Shown here one piece after another: positions 33,545 through 42,888 of a DNA stretch of 64,000 nt. The notes under the pieces were generated by a model. The model did not search any database. It saw nothing but the letters and a program-made list of their open reading frames with translations, and was not told the origin of the DNA. The first letter of the stretch is position 1, and every line of letters begins with the position of its first letter. Both the position numbers and the translations under genes were made by a program. The DNA is from Pontibacter lucknowensis (GTDB taxonomy: Bacteria; Bacteroidota; Bacteroidia; Cytophagales; Hymenobacteraceae). Location of the stretch: NCBI RefSeq assembly GCF_900156415.1, contig NZ_FTNM01000003.1, positions 372,001 to 436,000 of the forward strand, written 5' to 3'.

Positions 33545-34639
33545 TTAAAGGTTACCACGTAACGCCTGCTCACGCTCGATGGCCTCGAACAGGGCTTTGA
33601 AGTTGCCTTTACCAAACGATTTGGCTCCTTTGCGCTGGATGATTTCGTAGAATACAGTAGGTCTGTCTTCTACAGGTTTCGTGAAGATCTGTAGCAAATA
33701 GCCCTCATCATCGCGGTCTACGAGGATGTTCAGCTTACGCAGGTCTTCCATATCTTCGTCGATGTGACCGATGCGCTCGATCAGGTCTTCGTAATAGGTC
33801 TCCGGAACGTACAGGAACTCCACGCCACGGCGACGCAGTTCCGCTACGGTATGCAGAATATCGTTGGTAGCCACCGCGATGTGCTGTACACCGGCACCCT
33901 TGTAGAACTCCAGGTACTCGTCAATCTGCGATTTCTTCTTGCCTTCAGCTGGCTCGTTGATCGGGAACTTGATGTATCCGTTGCCATTCGAAACCACTTT
34001 CGACATCAGGGCGGTATACTCTGTGCTAATGTCTTTGTCGTCGAAGGTAAGCAGCAGTTTGAAGCCCATTACATCTTCGTAGAACTTCACCCACTCGTTC
34101 ATGTGGCCAAGTTCCACGTTGCCTACGCAGTGGTCCACATACTTCAGCCCTACCGACTCAATATCAAGCTGGCTTTGACGTGCCACATAACCCGGCATGA
34201 ACACGCCGTTGTAGTTTTTGCGCTCCACAAAGGTATGGATGGTATCGCCGTAGGTATGGATGGAGGCTACTTTTACCTCACCGTGCTCGTCGGTGAGCGT
34301 CTTCGGCTCCATGGCGGGTTTAGCGCCACGCTCTACCGTACCACGGAAAGAAGCCTCGGCATCATCTACCCACAGGGCCAGTACTTTCACACCGTCGCCG
34401 TGCTGGTGCACGTGTTGGGCGATATCAGAATTCGGGTCCAGTGAAGTGGTCAGCACCAGGCGGATTTTCTCCTGCTGCAGTACATACGAAGCGCGATCTC
34501 TTACACCCGTTTCAGGTCCGGCATAGGCGATCAGTTTAAAACCAAAAGCCGTCTGGTAGAAGTGAGCAGCCTGCTTGGCATTACCCACATAAAACTCAAT
34601 ATGGTCTGTGCCGTTCAGCGGCAGAATATCTGTTGCCAT
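33545..34639 (-). CDS. hppD: 4-hydroxyphenylpyruvate dioxygenase
   Basis: Converts 4-hydroxyphenylpyruvate to homogentisate in tyrosine breakdown. 364 residues with two VOC-fold halves; the Fe(II) ligands are expected in VDHCVGNV (first His), GVQHIAVATNDI (second His) and GYLLQIFTKP with the C-terminal Glu nearby (FYEIIQRKG). Tail GAKSFGKGNFKALFEAIEREQ is the conserved HPPD lid helix. No homogentisate dioxygenase gene is adjacent in the window. Confidence 0.95.
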   Translation of the reverse strand: MATDILPLNGTDHIEFYVGNAKQAAHFYQTAFGFKLIAYAGPETGVRDRASYVLQQEKIRLVLTTSLDPNSDIAQHVHQHGDGVKVLALWVDDAEASFRGTVERGAKPAMEPKTLTDEHGEVKVASIHTYGDTIHTFVERKNYNGVFMPGYVARQSQLDIESVGLKYVDHCVGNVELGHMNEWVKFYEDVMGFKLLLTFDDKDISTEYTALMSKVVSNGNGYIKFPINEPAEGKKKSQIDEYLEFYKGAGVQHIAVATNDILHTVAELRRRGVEFLYVPETYYEDLIERIGHIDEDMEDLRKLNILVDRDDEGYLLQIFTKPVEDRPTVFYEIIQRKGAKSFGKGNFKALFEAIEREQALRGNL

Positions 34640-34789
34640 AGGTATAGGTATGGTTTAAGAAATGTTTTGTGTAAAAATACAGCTTTTATGCGTTTATCAA
34701 AACCCGGGTAGTGCCGCTGTAAATTATCATTGTTAATTCTTGCAATTACTACGGCATGTTTCCAACTTTGTAAAAAACAGAATGACGCT

Positions 34790-35188
34790 ATGAACGCAAA
34801 TGCACTAAACAGTTCGCTGGTGGCCATCATCAGCAAGAAAGAAGAACTGAATGCGCTTGATTATAATGACGAGCGCTACGACGATATTGAGGAAGAACTG
34901 CACGACCTGGAAGACGATTTTAACGAAGAGTACGGTGACTACCTGGAGGATGTACTGGAGGATGTGCATGGCAAGCTGCGCTCCGATGCGGATATCCTGC
35001 TGCCAACCGCCTACCTGCCGAGCTCACTCAATGGCGACCATATAACACCGGATGGTGAGCGTGAAGGCGTATGGGTTGAGTCAGATGAGTTTCCGGGTAT
35101 AGAGATGCGCCTGGTATTGACTGCCAATCCTGCCCGCTTCGTGGTGCTGATCGGTGATCAGGAACGTGAGCTCTGGAAGGCGGAGTAA
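34790..35188 (+). CDS. Hypothetical acidic protein, 132 residues
   Basis: A very acidic coiled-coil-like N-terminal half (RYDDIEEELHDLEDDFNEEY) and a compact C-terminal half (FVVLIGDQERELWKAE). I do not recognise a family. The ATG at 34790 is preferred over 34730 because the upstream stretch is AT-rich and promoter-like. It is divergent from hppD and followed by a terminator. Confidence 0.65.
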   Translation: MNANALNSSLVAIISKKEELNALDYNDERYDDIEEELHDLEDDFNEEYGDYLEDVLEDVHGKLRSDADILLPTAYLPSSLNGDHITPDGEREGVWVESDEFPGIEMRLVLTANPARFVVLIGDQERELWKAE

Positions 35189-35508
35189 TCAGTTAACAAC
35201 ACATACAAAAAGAGGTGGTCAGACACTAGGAACCGACCTGCCTCATATCATACTCAAAACCGCTTTACGCTACAATCTGCTGGCGTAAAGCGGTTTTTTC
35301 TGCTTTATATTCAGAAGTTATCAGCTCAGATACGTGTTTCGCCTGTTGGAAGCAACAAAAGGGTATCATCTTAGTATTCAGGAGTATAAAGTGATGGTGT
35401 TCGGCTTTGTTTCGGCTGGAAGGTATGGTGTTTCTGCAACATCTGTAGTTTAGAAACAAAAGAGCAGACCTGCATCACCTGGGTATGGCTATATCTAATG
35501 TGTGGCTT
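35189..35508. other. Intergenic region with terminator
   Basis: 320 bp with no gene. It holds the terminator at 35256-35299 and the promoter region of the S41 peptidase, in which I see no consensus TAnnTTTG. Confidence 0.4.
35256..35299 (+). terminator. Intrinsic terminator
   Basis: A perfect 15-bp stem AAAACCGCTTTACGC/GCGTAAAGCGGTTTT, a 12-nt loop and a T run. Confidence 0.88.
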
Positions 35509-36831
35509 ATGAAAAAGAGTTTTTGGATACTATGCTTGTGCCTTTTGTGCCTCAGTGCCTCGGCGCAGCAGCTTACCATTACCGCAGCTGAAAAGGACAG
35601 TGTGGTAGAGCGGGTGGTGGCGCTGTTGGAGCAGAACTACATTTTTCCGGACAAGGCAAAAGAGATGGGAAAGTACATCCGATCACAACACATGCAGAAG
35701 GCATACGATCAGGTAAATAACTACCAGCAATTCGCAGCGGTTTTGTCCTCAGATCTGCAGAAAACGCACCGTGACGGGCACTTAAACCTGAAATATAGCC
35801 CTGGGCTGGTAAAAATGCTGAAAAGCTGGAAATCTGCCTCAGAGCCTGGACCAGAGGTAATGCAGGAGCACCTGCGGATGGCGGAGCGCAATAATTTTGG
35901 CTTTACAAAGGTGGAGCGCCTGCCTGGCAACATCGGCTACATCAACTTCAGCCAGTTTTTTCCGGTCAGTGAGCAAGCCCGCCAGACAGTAGCAGCAGCT
36001 ATGGCATTTGTCGCAAACACGGATGCGGTTATACTCGACTTGCGCTACAACGGGGGAGGGCATCCTGAAATGGTGCAACTGGTGATGAGCTACTTTTTTG
36101 ATGAGAAGCCTATTCACTACAACAGCATCTATGACCGCCCTCGCAATACTACCAAAGAGTACCACACCCTAGCAGAAGTAGATGGAAAGCGAATGCCAAA
36201 AACTGATCTGTACGTGCTTACGAGCAGCAGCACCTTTTCTGCGGCCGAAGAACTGACCTACAACCTGCAGTCGCTAAAAAGGGCGACGATAGTGGGCGAG
36301 ACAACGGCCGGTGGCGCACACCCTGTACAGCCCTTCATCGTGAACGATCAGCTTGTGCTGGATATACCTGTTGCCCGATCAGTCAATGCCATTACCCAAA
36401 CCAATTGGGAAGGAACCGGTGTGGAGCCCGATATTAAAACCGAAGCTGACAAGGCACTGCTACAGGCGCAGGAGTTGGCGCTAAACAAACTGCTTTTAGC
36501 CAGTACTGACGCACAGGACAGAGCTTTGCTGGAATGGGAACTGCAGCATGTAAAAAGTGAACTGCAGCCTGTGCAGCTAGATAAGAAAGTGATGTCGAAG
36601 TATGCCGGCAGGTATGGCGAAAGGCTTGTCAGTCTGCAGGGAAATGAGCTTTATTACCAGCAAAAAGGCAAAGCACAACGAAGACTGATTCCGATCACTG
36701 ATACCATTTTCCGCATCGACGGTCTTCCTCACCTGCGCATCGAAATGGTAAAAGATGCGTCCGGAAATGTAAGAAAGCTGTTAGAGCTACAGGCAGGCAG
36801 TTCCTTTAATGAGTTTGCACGCTCCAACTAA
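35509..36831 (+). CDS. Secreted S41 family (tail-specific protease-like) peptidase
   Basis: 440 residues. Signal peptide MKKSFWILCLCLLCLSASAQ. The S41 core at about 120-310 shows AVILDLRYNGGGHPEMV, YVLTSSSTFSAAEELTYNL with the probable nucleophile Ser, and RATIVGETTAGGAHP. There is no visible PDZ domain between the signal and the core, as in the CPP/IRBP-like group common in Bacteroidota. The last ~100 residues are a small beta-rich domain. The target is unknown; likely periplasmic. The ATG at 35509 gives a normal signal peptide. Confidence 0.88.
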   Translation: MKKSFWILCLCLLCLSASAQQLTITAAEKDSVVERVVALLEQNYIFPDKAKEMGKYIRSQHMQKAYDQVNNYQQFAAVLSSDLQKTHRDGHLNLKYSPGLVKMLKSWKSASEPGPEVMQEHLRMAERNNFGFTKVERLPGNIGYINFSQFFPVSEQARQTVAAAMAFVANTDAVILDLRYNGGGHPEMVQLVMSYFFDEKPIHYNSIYDRPRNTTKEYHTLAEVDGKRMPKTDLYVLTSSSTFSAAEELTYNLQSLKRATIVGETTAGGAHPVQPFIVNDQLVLDIPVARSVNAITQTNWEGTGVEPDIKTEADKALLQAQELALNKLLLASTDAQDRALLEWELQHVKSELQPVQLDKKVMSKYAGRYGERLVSLQGNELYYQQKGKAQRRLIPITDTIFRIDGLPHLRIEMVKDASGNVRKLLELQAGSSFNEFARSN

Positions 36832-36961
36832 TGCCCTTATCGCAGGTATACCGCAGGTGACCATCCTTTTCCGGCAGTAATTCACTTGCAGAAGTTTCTC
36901 ACGTCTGAACTTTTAACTATCTTCCATCTGCCATCTTGTTATACCTGATAAGCCCTCCCAT

Positions 36962-37804
36962 ATGCAACCAATCCTGAATGCAACTGAACTGTCTTCTGTA
37001 CTGAAGGAAAATCACAAACTGGTCTTGATCGACGCCCGCTCCGGACCCAATGGCCGCGCTAAATATGAAAAGGAGCACCTGGCCGGAGCCCTGCATGTTG
37101 ACCTGGACAAAGACCTGGCTGATGTGAAAGCTGATGCTGCACAGGGTGGCCGGCACCCCTTGCCGGAACCTGATCAATTTGCCGGGTTGCTAGGCCGGCT
37201 AGGTATAACGCCTTATAGCCAGGTGGTGGTATATGATGACATGAGCGGAGCGAATGCTGCCTCCCGCTTCTGGTGGATGCTACGGGCTACGGGACATGAT
37301 CAGGTGCAGGTATTGGATGGCGGCTATCAGGCAGCTGTAGCAGCCGGTATACCTGTCAGCAGCGGAGTGGAGCAGGCAACATCTGTTGATCCATATCCTT
37401 TCAAAGCATGGGAACTGCCGACTATCTCCATGGAGGAAGTTTCAAAGGCAGTAAAGGATCCGGATTACCTGGTGATTGATGTGCGTGATGCAGCACGCTA
37501 CCGTGGGGAGACCGAACCGATTGATCTGGTGGCAGGGCATATTCCGGGTGCTGTTAACATTCCTTTTCAAAGTAATCTGACGCAGGACGGTACCTACCTG
37601 TCGCCTGAGACTTTGAGGGGGAAATATAGCCAGGCAGTAGGCGAGCGGGATCCGGAGCATGTGGTGGTACACTGCGGCTCCGGCGTAACGGCCTGCCACA
37701 CAGCGCTGGCCATGGACTATGCGGGATTGGGTATACCGACTCTCTACGTAGGTTCCTGGAGCGAATGGTCACGCAATGACCGCCCGATCGGAACAGGGGC
37801 CTGA
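36962..37804 (+). CDS. Sulfurtransferase, two-rhodanese-domain type
   Basis: 280 residues with an N-terminal inactive rhodanese (about 1-130) and a C-terminal active one (about 145-275). The active loop is VVHCGSGVTACHT, the CGSGVT form usual for 3-mercaptopyruvate sulfurtransferases, rather than the CRKGVT form typical of thiosulfate sulfurtransferases. It transfers sulfur to cyanide or a thiol acceptor in the cytoplasm. No signal peptide. Confidence 0.92.
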   Translation: MQPILNATELSSVLKENHKLVLIDARSGPNGRAKYEKEHLAGALHVDLDKDLADVKADAAQGGRHPLPEPDQFAGLLGRLGITPYSQVVVYDDMSGANAASRFWWMLRATGHDQVQVLDGGYQAAVAAGIPVSSGVEQATSVDPYPFKAWELPTISMEEVSKAVKDPDYLVIDVRDAARYRGETEPIDLVAGHIPGAVNIPFQSNLTQDGTYLSPETLRGKYSQAVGERDPEHVVVHCGSGVTACHTALAMDYAGLGIPTLYVGSWSEWSRNDRPIGTGA

Positions 37805-37813
37805 TATAGGTAT

Positions 37814-37860
37814 AAACGAAAAGCGGCTGCTGAATAAATTTCAGCAGCCGCTTTTCGTTT
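37814..37860. terminator. Strong bidirectional intrinsic terminator
   Basis: A perfect 20-bp stem (37814-37833 with 37841-37860; core AAAAGCGGCTGCTGA) and a 7-nt loop lie between the convergent sulfurtransferase and trpS genes. Confidence 0.94.
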
Positions 37861-37874
37861 GGCAGGTATAGCTC

Positions 37875-38849
37875 TTAGTAGCCAAGCTTCTGGCGCACAC
37901 GCTCCAGTACCGGCGTGGCGATGGCTTTGGCTTTCTCAGCGCCTTCCAGCAGTTTCTTGTCTATTTCGGCCAGGTTGTTCATGTAGTAGTTGAAGAGCTC
38001 ACGCTCCTTGGCAAACTTGCGCAGGATCAACTCATACAGCGCCTGTTTGGCATGGCCGTAGCCGTAACCGCCGTTGAGGTAATTGTTGCGCATCTGCAGA
38101 ATCTCTTCCGGTGAGGCCAGCAGACTGTAGAGTTTAAAGGTCGTGTCTTCGTCCGGATCTTTCGGGTCTTCCAGCGCAGTGCTGTCCGTTACGATGCTCA
38201 TGATCGTTTTGCGCAGCGGCTTGTCGGCCTCAAATATGTCGATGATATTGCCGTAAGACTTGCTCATCTTCTCACCGTTGATGCCCGGAACAGTCATGAC
38301 CGTTTCATCGGTCTTTGCCTCCGGAAGGACAAATGTCTCACCGTAGATGTGGTTAAATGAGCTGGCAATATCGCGGGTGATCTCGAGGTGCTGGATCTGG
38401 TCTTTGCCCACAGGCACAATGTTGGCGTCATACATCAGGATGTCGGCCGCCATCAATACCGGGTAGGTAAAGAGGCCGGCATTCACATCAGATAGTCCTC
38501 TGCGGCTTGATTTGTCCTTGAACGAGTGCGCATTGGCCAGCATCGGGAAAGGAGCGAAGCAGTTGAGGTACCAGGTCAGTTCCGTCACCATCGGTACGTC
38601 TGACTGACGGTATAGAATATGTTTATCGGTATCGAAACCACAGGCAAGCCAGGCGGCGGCTACCGAATAGGTGTTGTGACGCAGCACCTGTGGTTCGCGG
38701 ATAGTTGTCAGGGAATGAAGGTCGGCGATGAAATACAGCGCCTGCTCCTGGGATGCCTTCGAAAGTTCGATGGCTGGGAGGATAGCACCCAGCAGGTTGC
38801 CCAAGTGTGGACGGCCTGTGCTCTGAATGCCCGTAAGGTATCGTGCCAT
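37875..38849 (-). CDS. trpS: Tryptophan--tRNA ligase
   Basis: 324 residues, class Ic. The HIGH-type signature is TGIQSTGRPHLGNLLGAI and the KMSKS loop is GEKMSKSYGN. The VPVGKDQIQHLEITRDIA segment is characteristic. Monocistronic; no Trp leader peptide or T-box is visible upstream. Confidence 0.96.
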   Translation of the reverse strand: MARYLTGIQSTGRPHLGNLLGAILPAIELSKASQEQALYFIADLHSLTTIREPQVLRHNTYSVAAAWLACGFDTDKHILYRQSDVPMVTELTWYLNCFAPFPMLANAHSFKDKSSRRGLSDVNAGLFTYPVLMAADILMYDANIVPVGKDQIQHLEITRDIASSFNHIYGETFVLPEAKTDETVMTVPGINGEKMSKSYGNIIDIFEADKPLRKTIMSIVTDSTALEDPKDPDEDTTFKLYSLLASPEEILQMRNNYLNGGYGYGHAKQALYELILRKFAKERELFNYYMNNLAEIDKKLLEGAEKAKAIATPVLERVRQKLGY

Positions 38850-38936
38850 AGTCGGGAAAATGGTTTACAGTTGCAAAATAACGCAAATTGCTGAAAACAC
38901 CCTTAGCCCGGCTACGACAATTCTATACCTAAAGCT

Positions 38937-39500
38937 TTAAAGTTTCTTTAGAGAGTAATTTCTGGAGTTGCTGATCTCGTCCTGTGTATTGCTCAGCAGC
39001 TTCACCTCTGTGTCACTTACCTGCAGAAAATACATGGGGTCGATGTCGCCGGCAGTAGGTATAAGCTGCAGCACTACTGCGTCAGGGTTTTGCTTGTTGC
39101 CTTTGGCCAGGAACCATTTGCCGCTGCTGTTCACCACACTCTTATCAGCTGGTTTGCCTATGTATACCTGTTTCATAGTGAAGGAGCCCTTGGAATTGCC
39201 ATTCAGGGTAAGTTCAGTTTTGATACCCTGGCAGTCCTTGCAGGCGATCGTGCCCATAAAAGTGCCGCTCGGAGGAGCCAGGGCGGGAACTGCTGACGGC
39301 GCTTCTTCTGCCGGCTTTGCAGCGGTGCCTTTTGCTGTAGAGGACTTTGCTTTTACAGGAGCTTTCTTAGCAGTTGCTTTTTTACCCCCGCCACGGTTTT
39401 CTTCCAGCCATTCCTGATAACTTTTGCCGGACTGCGCCTGTACCTGCTGCAAGCCCAGTGTAAGATTGAATAGGACGATAAGTGTGAGTATTGTTCTCAT
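38937..39500 (-). CDS. NlpE-like secreted protein
   Basis: 187 residues. Signal peptide MRTILTLIVLFNLTLGLQQVQAQ, then a long Lys/Ala/Pro-rich linker (about 30-85), then an NlpE N-terminal-like beta domain: GTFMGTIACKDCQGIKTELTLN with the CxxC. NlpE in enterobacteria signals surface attachment and envelope copper stress; here there is no lipobox Cys near the signal peptide, so the anchoring differs. Confidence 0.8.
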   Translation of the reverse strand: MRTILTLIVLFNLTLGLQQVQAQSGKSYQEWLEENRGGGKKATAKKAPVKAKSSTAKGTAAKPAEEAPSAVPALAPPSGTFMGTIACKDCQGIKTELTLNGNSKGSFTMKQVYIGKPADKSVVNSSGKWFLAKGNKQNPDAVVLQLIPTAGDIDPMYFLQVSDTEVKLLSNTQDEISNSRNYSLKKL

Positions 39501-39904
39501 GCGATGTAGGATTTGTCGTTCAGGGTGAATCATATCAGAAAATATACCAGTTTTTCAGAAGTATCCTTTTGAACAGGCTATTTCTGTTAAAACTGTTGTT
39601 AAATGTTAATTATTGTGCGCATCTGCGAATCACGCTTCATGCGGTGGTCCTGATATGATGTAGTAGGATGTGAGATACGAAAGTAGGAGGAGAGGGTTTT
39701 CAGCAGTAGAACCTGAGCTTATGGATTGCATTATTTTCTGGCTCTAACTGGATGGCACCCCTATAAAAAGCAAATGACCAGGCGCTTCATTTAAGAGCAG
39801 ACACCCAGCCATTCAAAAAAAATCAAATCAAATCTTATAGTTTAAAGTCAATTACATCATAGGCTAGTCTCGGTTTAAGTAAAAAACAATCAATCTTGTA
39901 TCGT
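39501..39904. other. Intergenic region, nothing recognised
   Basis: 404 bp between two minus-strand genes. One TATACC motif near 39545. No convincing ORF, RNA or terminator seen; the stretch 39815-39900 is AT-rich. Confidence 0.4.
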
Positions 39905-40816
39905 TTAGGCTGTCACCAGCTTTTTGGTTTTCTTTGTTTGGTATACCCTGTTGATGTTACTCACAGTAATGGCGAGGAGTATAAGCGCCACACCCAGCCA
40001 CTGTATCGTCCATACCTCTTCCTGCAGTACGAGGTAGGACATGGCCACGGCCACCGGCAGTTCAGCCGAACTCAGGATGGCACTCAAGCCAAGGCCGGTA
40101 CGCGGTATTCCATAGGCGAAGAACAGTGGTGGAATAACGGTGCCGAACACGGCCAACAGTAAGCCCCACTTCAGTAGTCCATCACCCAGCGCCCCGTTCA
40201 CCAGAAACACCGGAGGGAAGACGCTCATGACAAGTATAGTTGCGCCCGTCAACAAAAGGGCACTCTTGGCGGTAGGGTGCAGGTTGTTGCCGGCCGCACC
40301 GTTGATCATCAGAAAAACAGAATAGCAGGCTGCTGCAAGTAATCCGAAGCCGATACCAGCTAAGTCAAAGTCAGGAACAGTGCCTGAGAACAGTCTGCCC
40401 GCCATAGCAGTTCCTATCAGTACCAGCAGCACCATCACGATTTGCGATAGCTGCGGCATTTTGCGCTTAATTACCGCTTCCAGCAGCAGGCTCATCCAGG
40501 TGAATTGCATCAGGAGCAAGATGGCGATCGAGGCCGGCACCGCCTGCACGCACTTGTAATAGAAGATGCTCACCAGGCCGGTGCTGGTACCCATGGCTAC
40601 GAGCTTGAGTTTGTCCAGTGCCGAAACACCAAAACTGCGACGCCCCATCAGCTGGCGCACTAGCACAATGCTCCAGAGTATGATAAAGCCAAAGAGGACC
40701 TGCGTACCGGTGACGTCACCCAGGGTATAGCCTTCTTTGTAAGCCAGTTTTACGAATGTGGATAGTATGCCGAAGCTGCACGCTCCGAGAAATACCAAAA
40801 GGATGCCTCTGAACAT
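39905..40816 (-). CDS. EamA/DMT family transporter
   Basis: 303 residues with ten predicted membrane helices in two EamA repeats (about 5-140 and 150-290), ending in a basic cytoplasmic tail (RVYQTKKTKKL). Likely an exporter of small metabolites; the substrate is not inferable. It has a well-formed promoter about 160 bp upstream. Confidence 0.9.
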   Translation of the reverse strand: MFRGILLVFLGACSFGILSTFVKLAYKEGYTLGDVTGTQVLFGFIILWSIVLVRQLMGRRSFGVSALDKLKLVAMGTSTGLVSIFYYKCVQAVPASIAILLLMQFTWMSLLLEAVIKRKMPQLSQIVMVLLVLIGTAMAGRLFSGTVPDFDLAGIGFGLLAAACYSVFLMINGAAGNNLHPTAKSALLLTGATILVMSVFPPVFLVNGALGDGLLKWGLLLAVFGTVIPPLFFAYGIPRTGLGLSAILSSAELPVAVAMSYLVLQEEVWTIQWLGVALILLAITVSNINRVYQTKKTKKLVTA

Positions 40817-40979
40817 AGATGTCCCTTTTGAAAATGGTCAGTAAAAAAATAAGGTAAAGGGGCGGGCTACACAGGCCCAATTAGCGGAAATGGGGACTGT
40901 TAGAGGTCGTGCAGGACGTACCCCGTAATGAAAATCTGTGTATGTGCTAAGTGTGCAGCCATTTTGTTTTGCAAGGCCG

Positions 40980-41012
40980 CAAAGATAAGGGCGTATTTAT
41001 TTTAAAAGCAAA
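40980..41012 (-). promoter_or_regulatory. Bacteroidota promoter for the EamA transporter
   Basis: On the minus strand TTTG (41009-41012), a 21-bp spacer, then TATCTTTG (40980-40987) match the -33/-7 consensus. The implied leader is about 155 nt and contains a possible 20-codon ORF beginning MAAHLAHTQIF. Confidence 0.65.
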
Positions 41013-41029
41013 TTTATTTGTAACACAGG

Positions 41030-41821
41030 CTACTCTTTGCTCTCCTCAGCTGCCACCTCTATCATTGTTGCGGCAGTGCGCTCACCCAGGTAACCGTCTA
41101 TCAGATAGTGTGCTACATACAGGACAGGGGTGAGCGCAACGGCGATGAAAAATTTGTAAATATAATTGATCGCCGCCACTGACATGACCAGCGAAAGTGG
41201 CCAGTTTCCGAAAATATAGAAGGCAACGAAGAGCACGACCACACTATCGATTAGCTGCGACACCAGCGTAGAACCAGTCGCTCTGAGCCAGATCTTGCTG
41301 CTGCCAGTGAAGCTGCGCAGCCAGTGGAACACGGTGGCGTCCAGAAACTGCGATATCAGAAAGGCCACCACCGAACCGATGATAATTCCCAGCCCCTGCC
41401 GGTAAATGGAATTGAAAGCAAAGTCAATGTTAAAAGGGTTTCCTTGGGCATCCTGATTATTCAGCTCCAGCCAAAATGCAGCTGGCGGCAGACCCGTCAC
41501 GATGGTGATGACCAGGAAAGCATACAAAATCAGGATGACGGTCAGAATGCTGACTTTCTTCACGCCCTCCTTGCCGAAGTACTCGTTGATGATGTCGGTG
41601 GTCACAAACACCACAGGCCAGATAATCACCCCTGCCGTGAGGTTGAAATCGAACTTCTCACCCATGATGCCAATCTGGGCACCCTGCAAACCAAAGAGAG
41701 CTTCCGCCGAAAAAATCTTCACACCGATCAACTCAGCCAACAGGGCGTTGGCCAGGAAGATGCCACTAAGGACAAGGAAGAGGTTGGTGCGTTTTTTCTC
41801 CAGGGAGGGGGCTGCCGGCAT
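41030..41821 (-). CDS. Queuosine precursor transporter (YhhQ/QPTR-like)
   Basis: 263 residues with six or so membrane helices. FLANALLAELIGVKIF near the N-terminus, VVFVTTDIINEYFGKEGVKKV (the conserved D-I-x-x-E-x-x-G motif), SQFLDATVFHWLR and STLVSQLIDSVVVLF are typical of the VUT/QueT-like family that imports preQ0/preQ1. I looked for a preQ1 riboswitch upstream and saw none. Confidence 0.85.
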   Translation of the reverse strand: MPAAPSLEKKRTNLFLVLSGIFLANALLAELIGVKIFSAEALFGLQGAQIGIMGEKFDFNLTAGVIIWPVVFVTTDIINEYFGKEGVKKVSILTVILILYAFLVITIVTGLPPAAFWLELNNQDAQGNPFNIDFAFNSIYRQGLGIIIGSVVAFLISQFLDATVFHWLRSFTGSSKIWLRATGSTLVSQLIDSVVVLFVAFYIFGNWPLSLVMSVAAINYIYKFFIAVALTPVLYVAHYLIDGYLGERTAATMIEVAAEESKE

Positions 41822-42028
41822 AGGTCGGGTTTTCTTATCACAGCAAGTTTACAAGTTATGGACCGCTAAATCAAATATCATTGCCCTTAGCTTTGCTGCT
41901 AACAGTGCTCCAGCTAAAACATTGAGCTGCACCTTCACCAAGTATTTCCTGCCACTCAATAAATATAATATACAGATTGCTAATATTTATAAAAATTGTT
42001 TTAAAAAATATTGGATAAAAGCTAAATT

Positions 42029-42036
42029 TAAATTTG
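42029..42036 (+). promoter_or_regulatory. Bacteroidota -7 promoter element for the paralogous secreted protein pair
   Basis: TAAATTTG, with TTG 15 bp upstream (shorter than the usual 19-21), lies 34 bp before the ATG at 42070 in AT-rich DNA. Confidence 0.4.
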
Positions 42037-42069
42037 CTAGTTGCTTATTTCAATTAATTCCTTAGTTCT

Positions 42070-42870
42070 ATGAAAAAGATATTTACAGGAGCCGTGCTGC
42101 TGCTGTTGTGCTTTGGGTCGGGAGAGGCTGTGGCACAGGGCGGGATGCTCAACAAGCTAAAACAAAAAGCCAACAACATTGCCGAAAAGGCTTTGGACAA
42201 GACAATTGAGGACAAAACAGGTATAGGAAACGGCTCCACTAACAATAGCAGCGCTACTGCTGGCAATACCAGTTCCGGCCGGGCCAGAAACAAAGGGGGC
42301 GAAGGCCTGATCTCAACGCCGCCTGATGTAAACGCATTTCTGGGAGATGCCGACAAAGCCTTCAAAGCTGGCACTTACGGCGAAGCCCGCTATGCCGTGC
42401 AGCAGGCCATGCTGGGAGTAGAGCTTCAGATCGGTCAGAAGATACTCAAGTCGCTGCCGGAGTCGATCAGCGGTTTGAATAAGGATGAAAGTGTAGAGCA
42501 GGTGGCCAGCAGCGGATGGGGATGGGCTGGCCTGACCATCATGCGCCAGTATACTGACAATAGCGAGAAGGAACTGCGGGTGATGGTGGCCAACAATTCG
42601 GTGATGTTATCGGCTGTAAACATGTACCTGGCAAATGGTGGCTATACCCAGACGTCAGGAGAGCAGCAGAACTGGAAGCAAACCAGAGTGAAAGGACACC
42701 GTGCCGTGATCGAGTATGATGATGCCAGTGGTTACAAACTGACCGTGCCTATGGGGCAGTCGTCGCTGCTGGTATATGAGGGCGTCAACTTCAAAAACGA
42801 GCAGGAGATGATGACAGCGGCCAATGCGGTGGATATTGATGGCATCAAGAAAATGCTGGGCGAAAAGTAA
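42070..42870 (+). CDS. Secreted hypothetical protein, paralogue 1 of a tandem pair
   Basis: 266 residues. Signal peptide MKKIFTGAVLLLLCFGSGEAVAQ, a Ser/Thr/Asn/Gly-rich linker (about 52-78), then a conserved domain starting FLGDADKAFKAGTYGEARYAVQQAML. The same domain, in divergent form, makes up the next gene: LQIGQKILKSLPESI matches AEIGKEILKMLPAKM, and YKLTVPMGQSSLLV matches YELQIPLQNTLLTL. I do not recognise a named family. Likely periplasmic. Confidence 0.75.
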   Translation: MKKIFTGAVLLLLCFGSGEAVAQGGMLNKLKQKANNIAEKALDKTIEDKTGIGNGSTNNSSATAGNTSSGRARNKGGEGLISTPPDVNAFLGDADKAFKAGTYGEARYAVQQAMLGVELQIGQKILKSLPESISGLNKDESVEQVASSGWGWAGLTIMRQYTDNSEKELRVMVANNSVMLSAVNMYLANGGYTQTSGEQQNWKQTRVKGHRAVIEYDDASGYKLTVPMGQSSLLVYEGVNFKNEQEMMTAANAVDIDGIKKMLGEK

Positions 42871-42888
42871 GCATCATAGAAATCTAGA

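Noticed and set aside
41822..42069. preQ1 riboswitch before the queuosine-precursor transporter
   Set aside because: No match to the short C-rich pseudoknot consensus was found on the minus strand.
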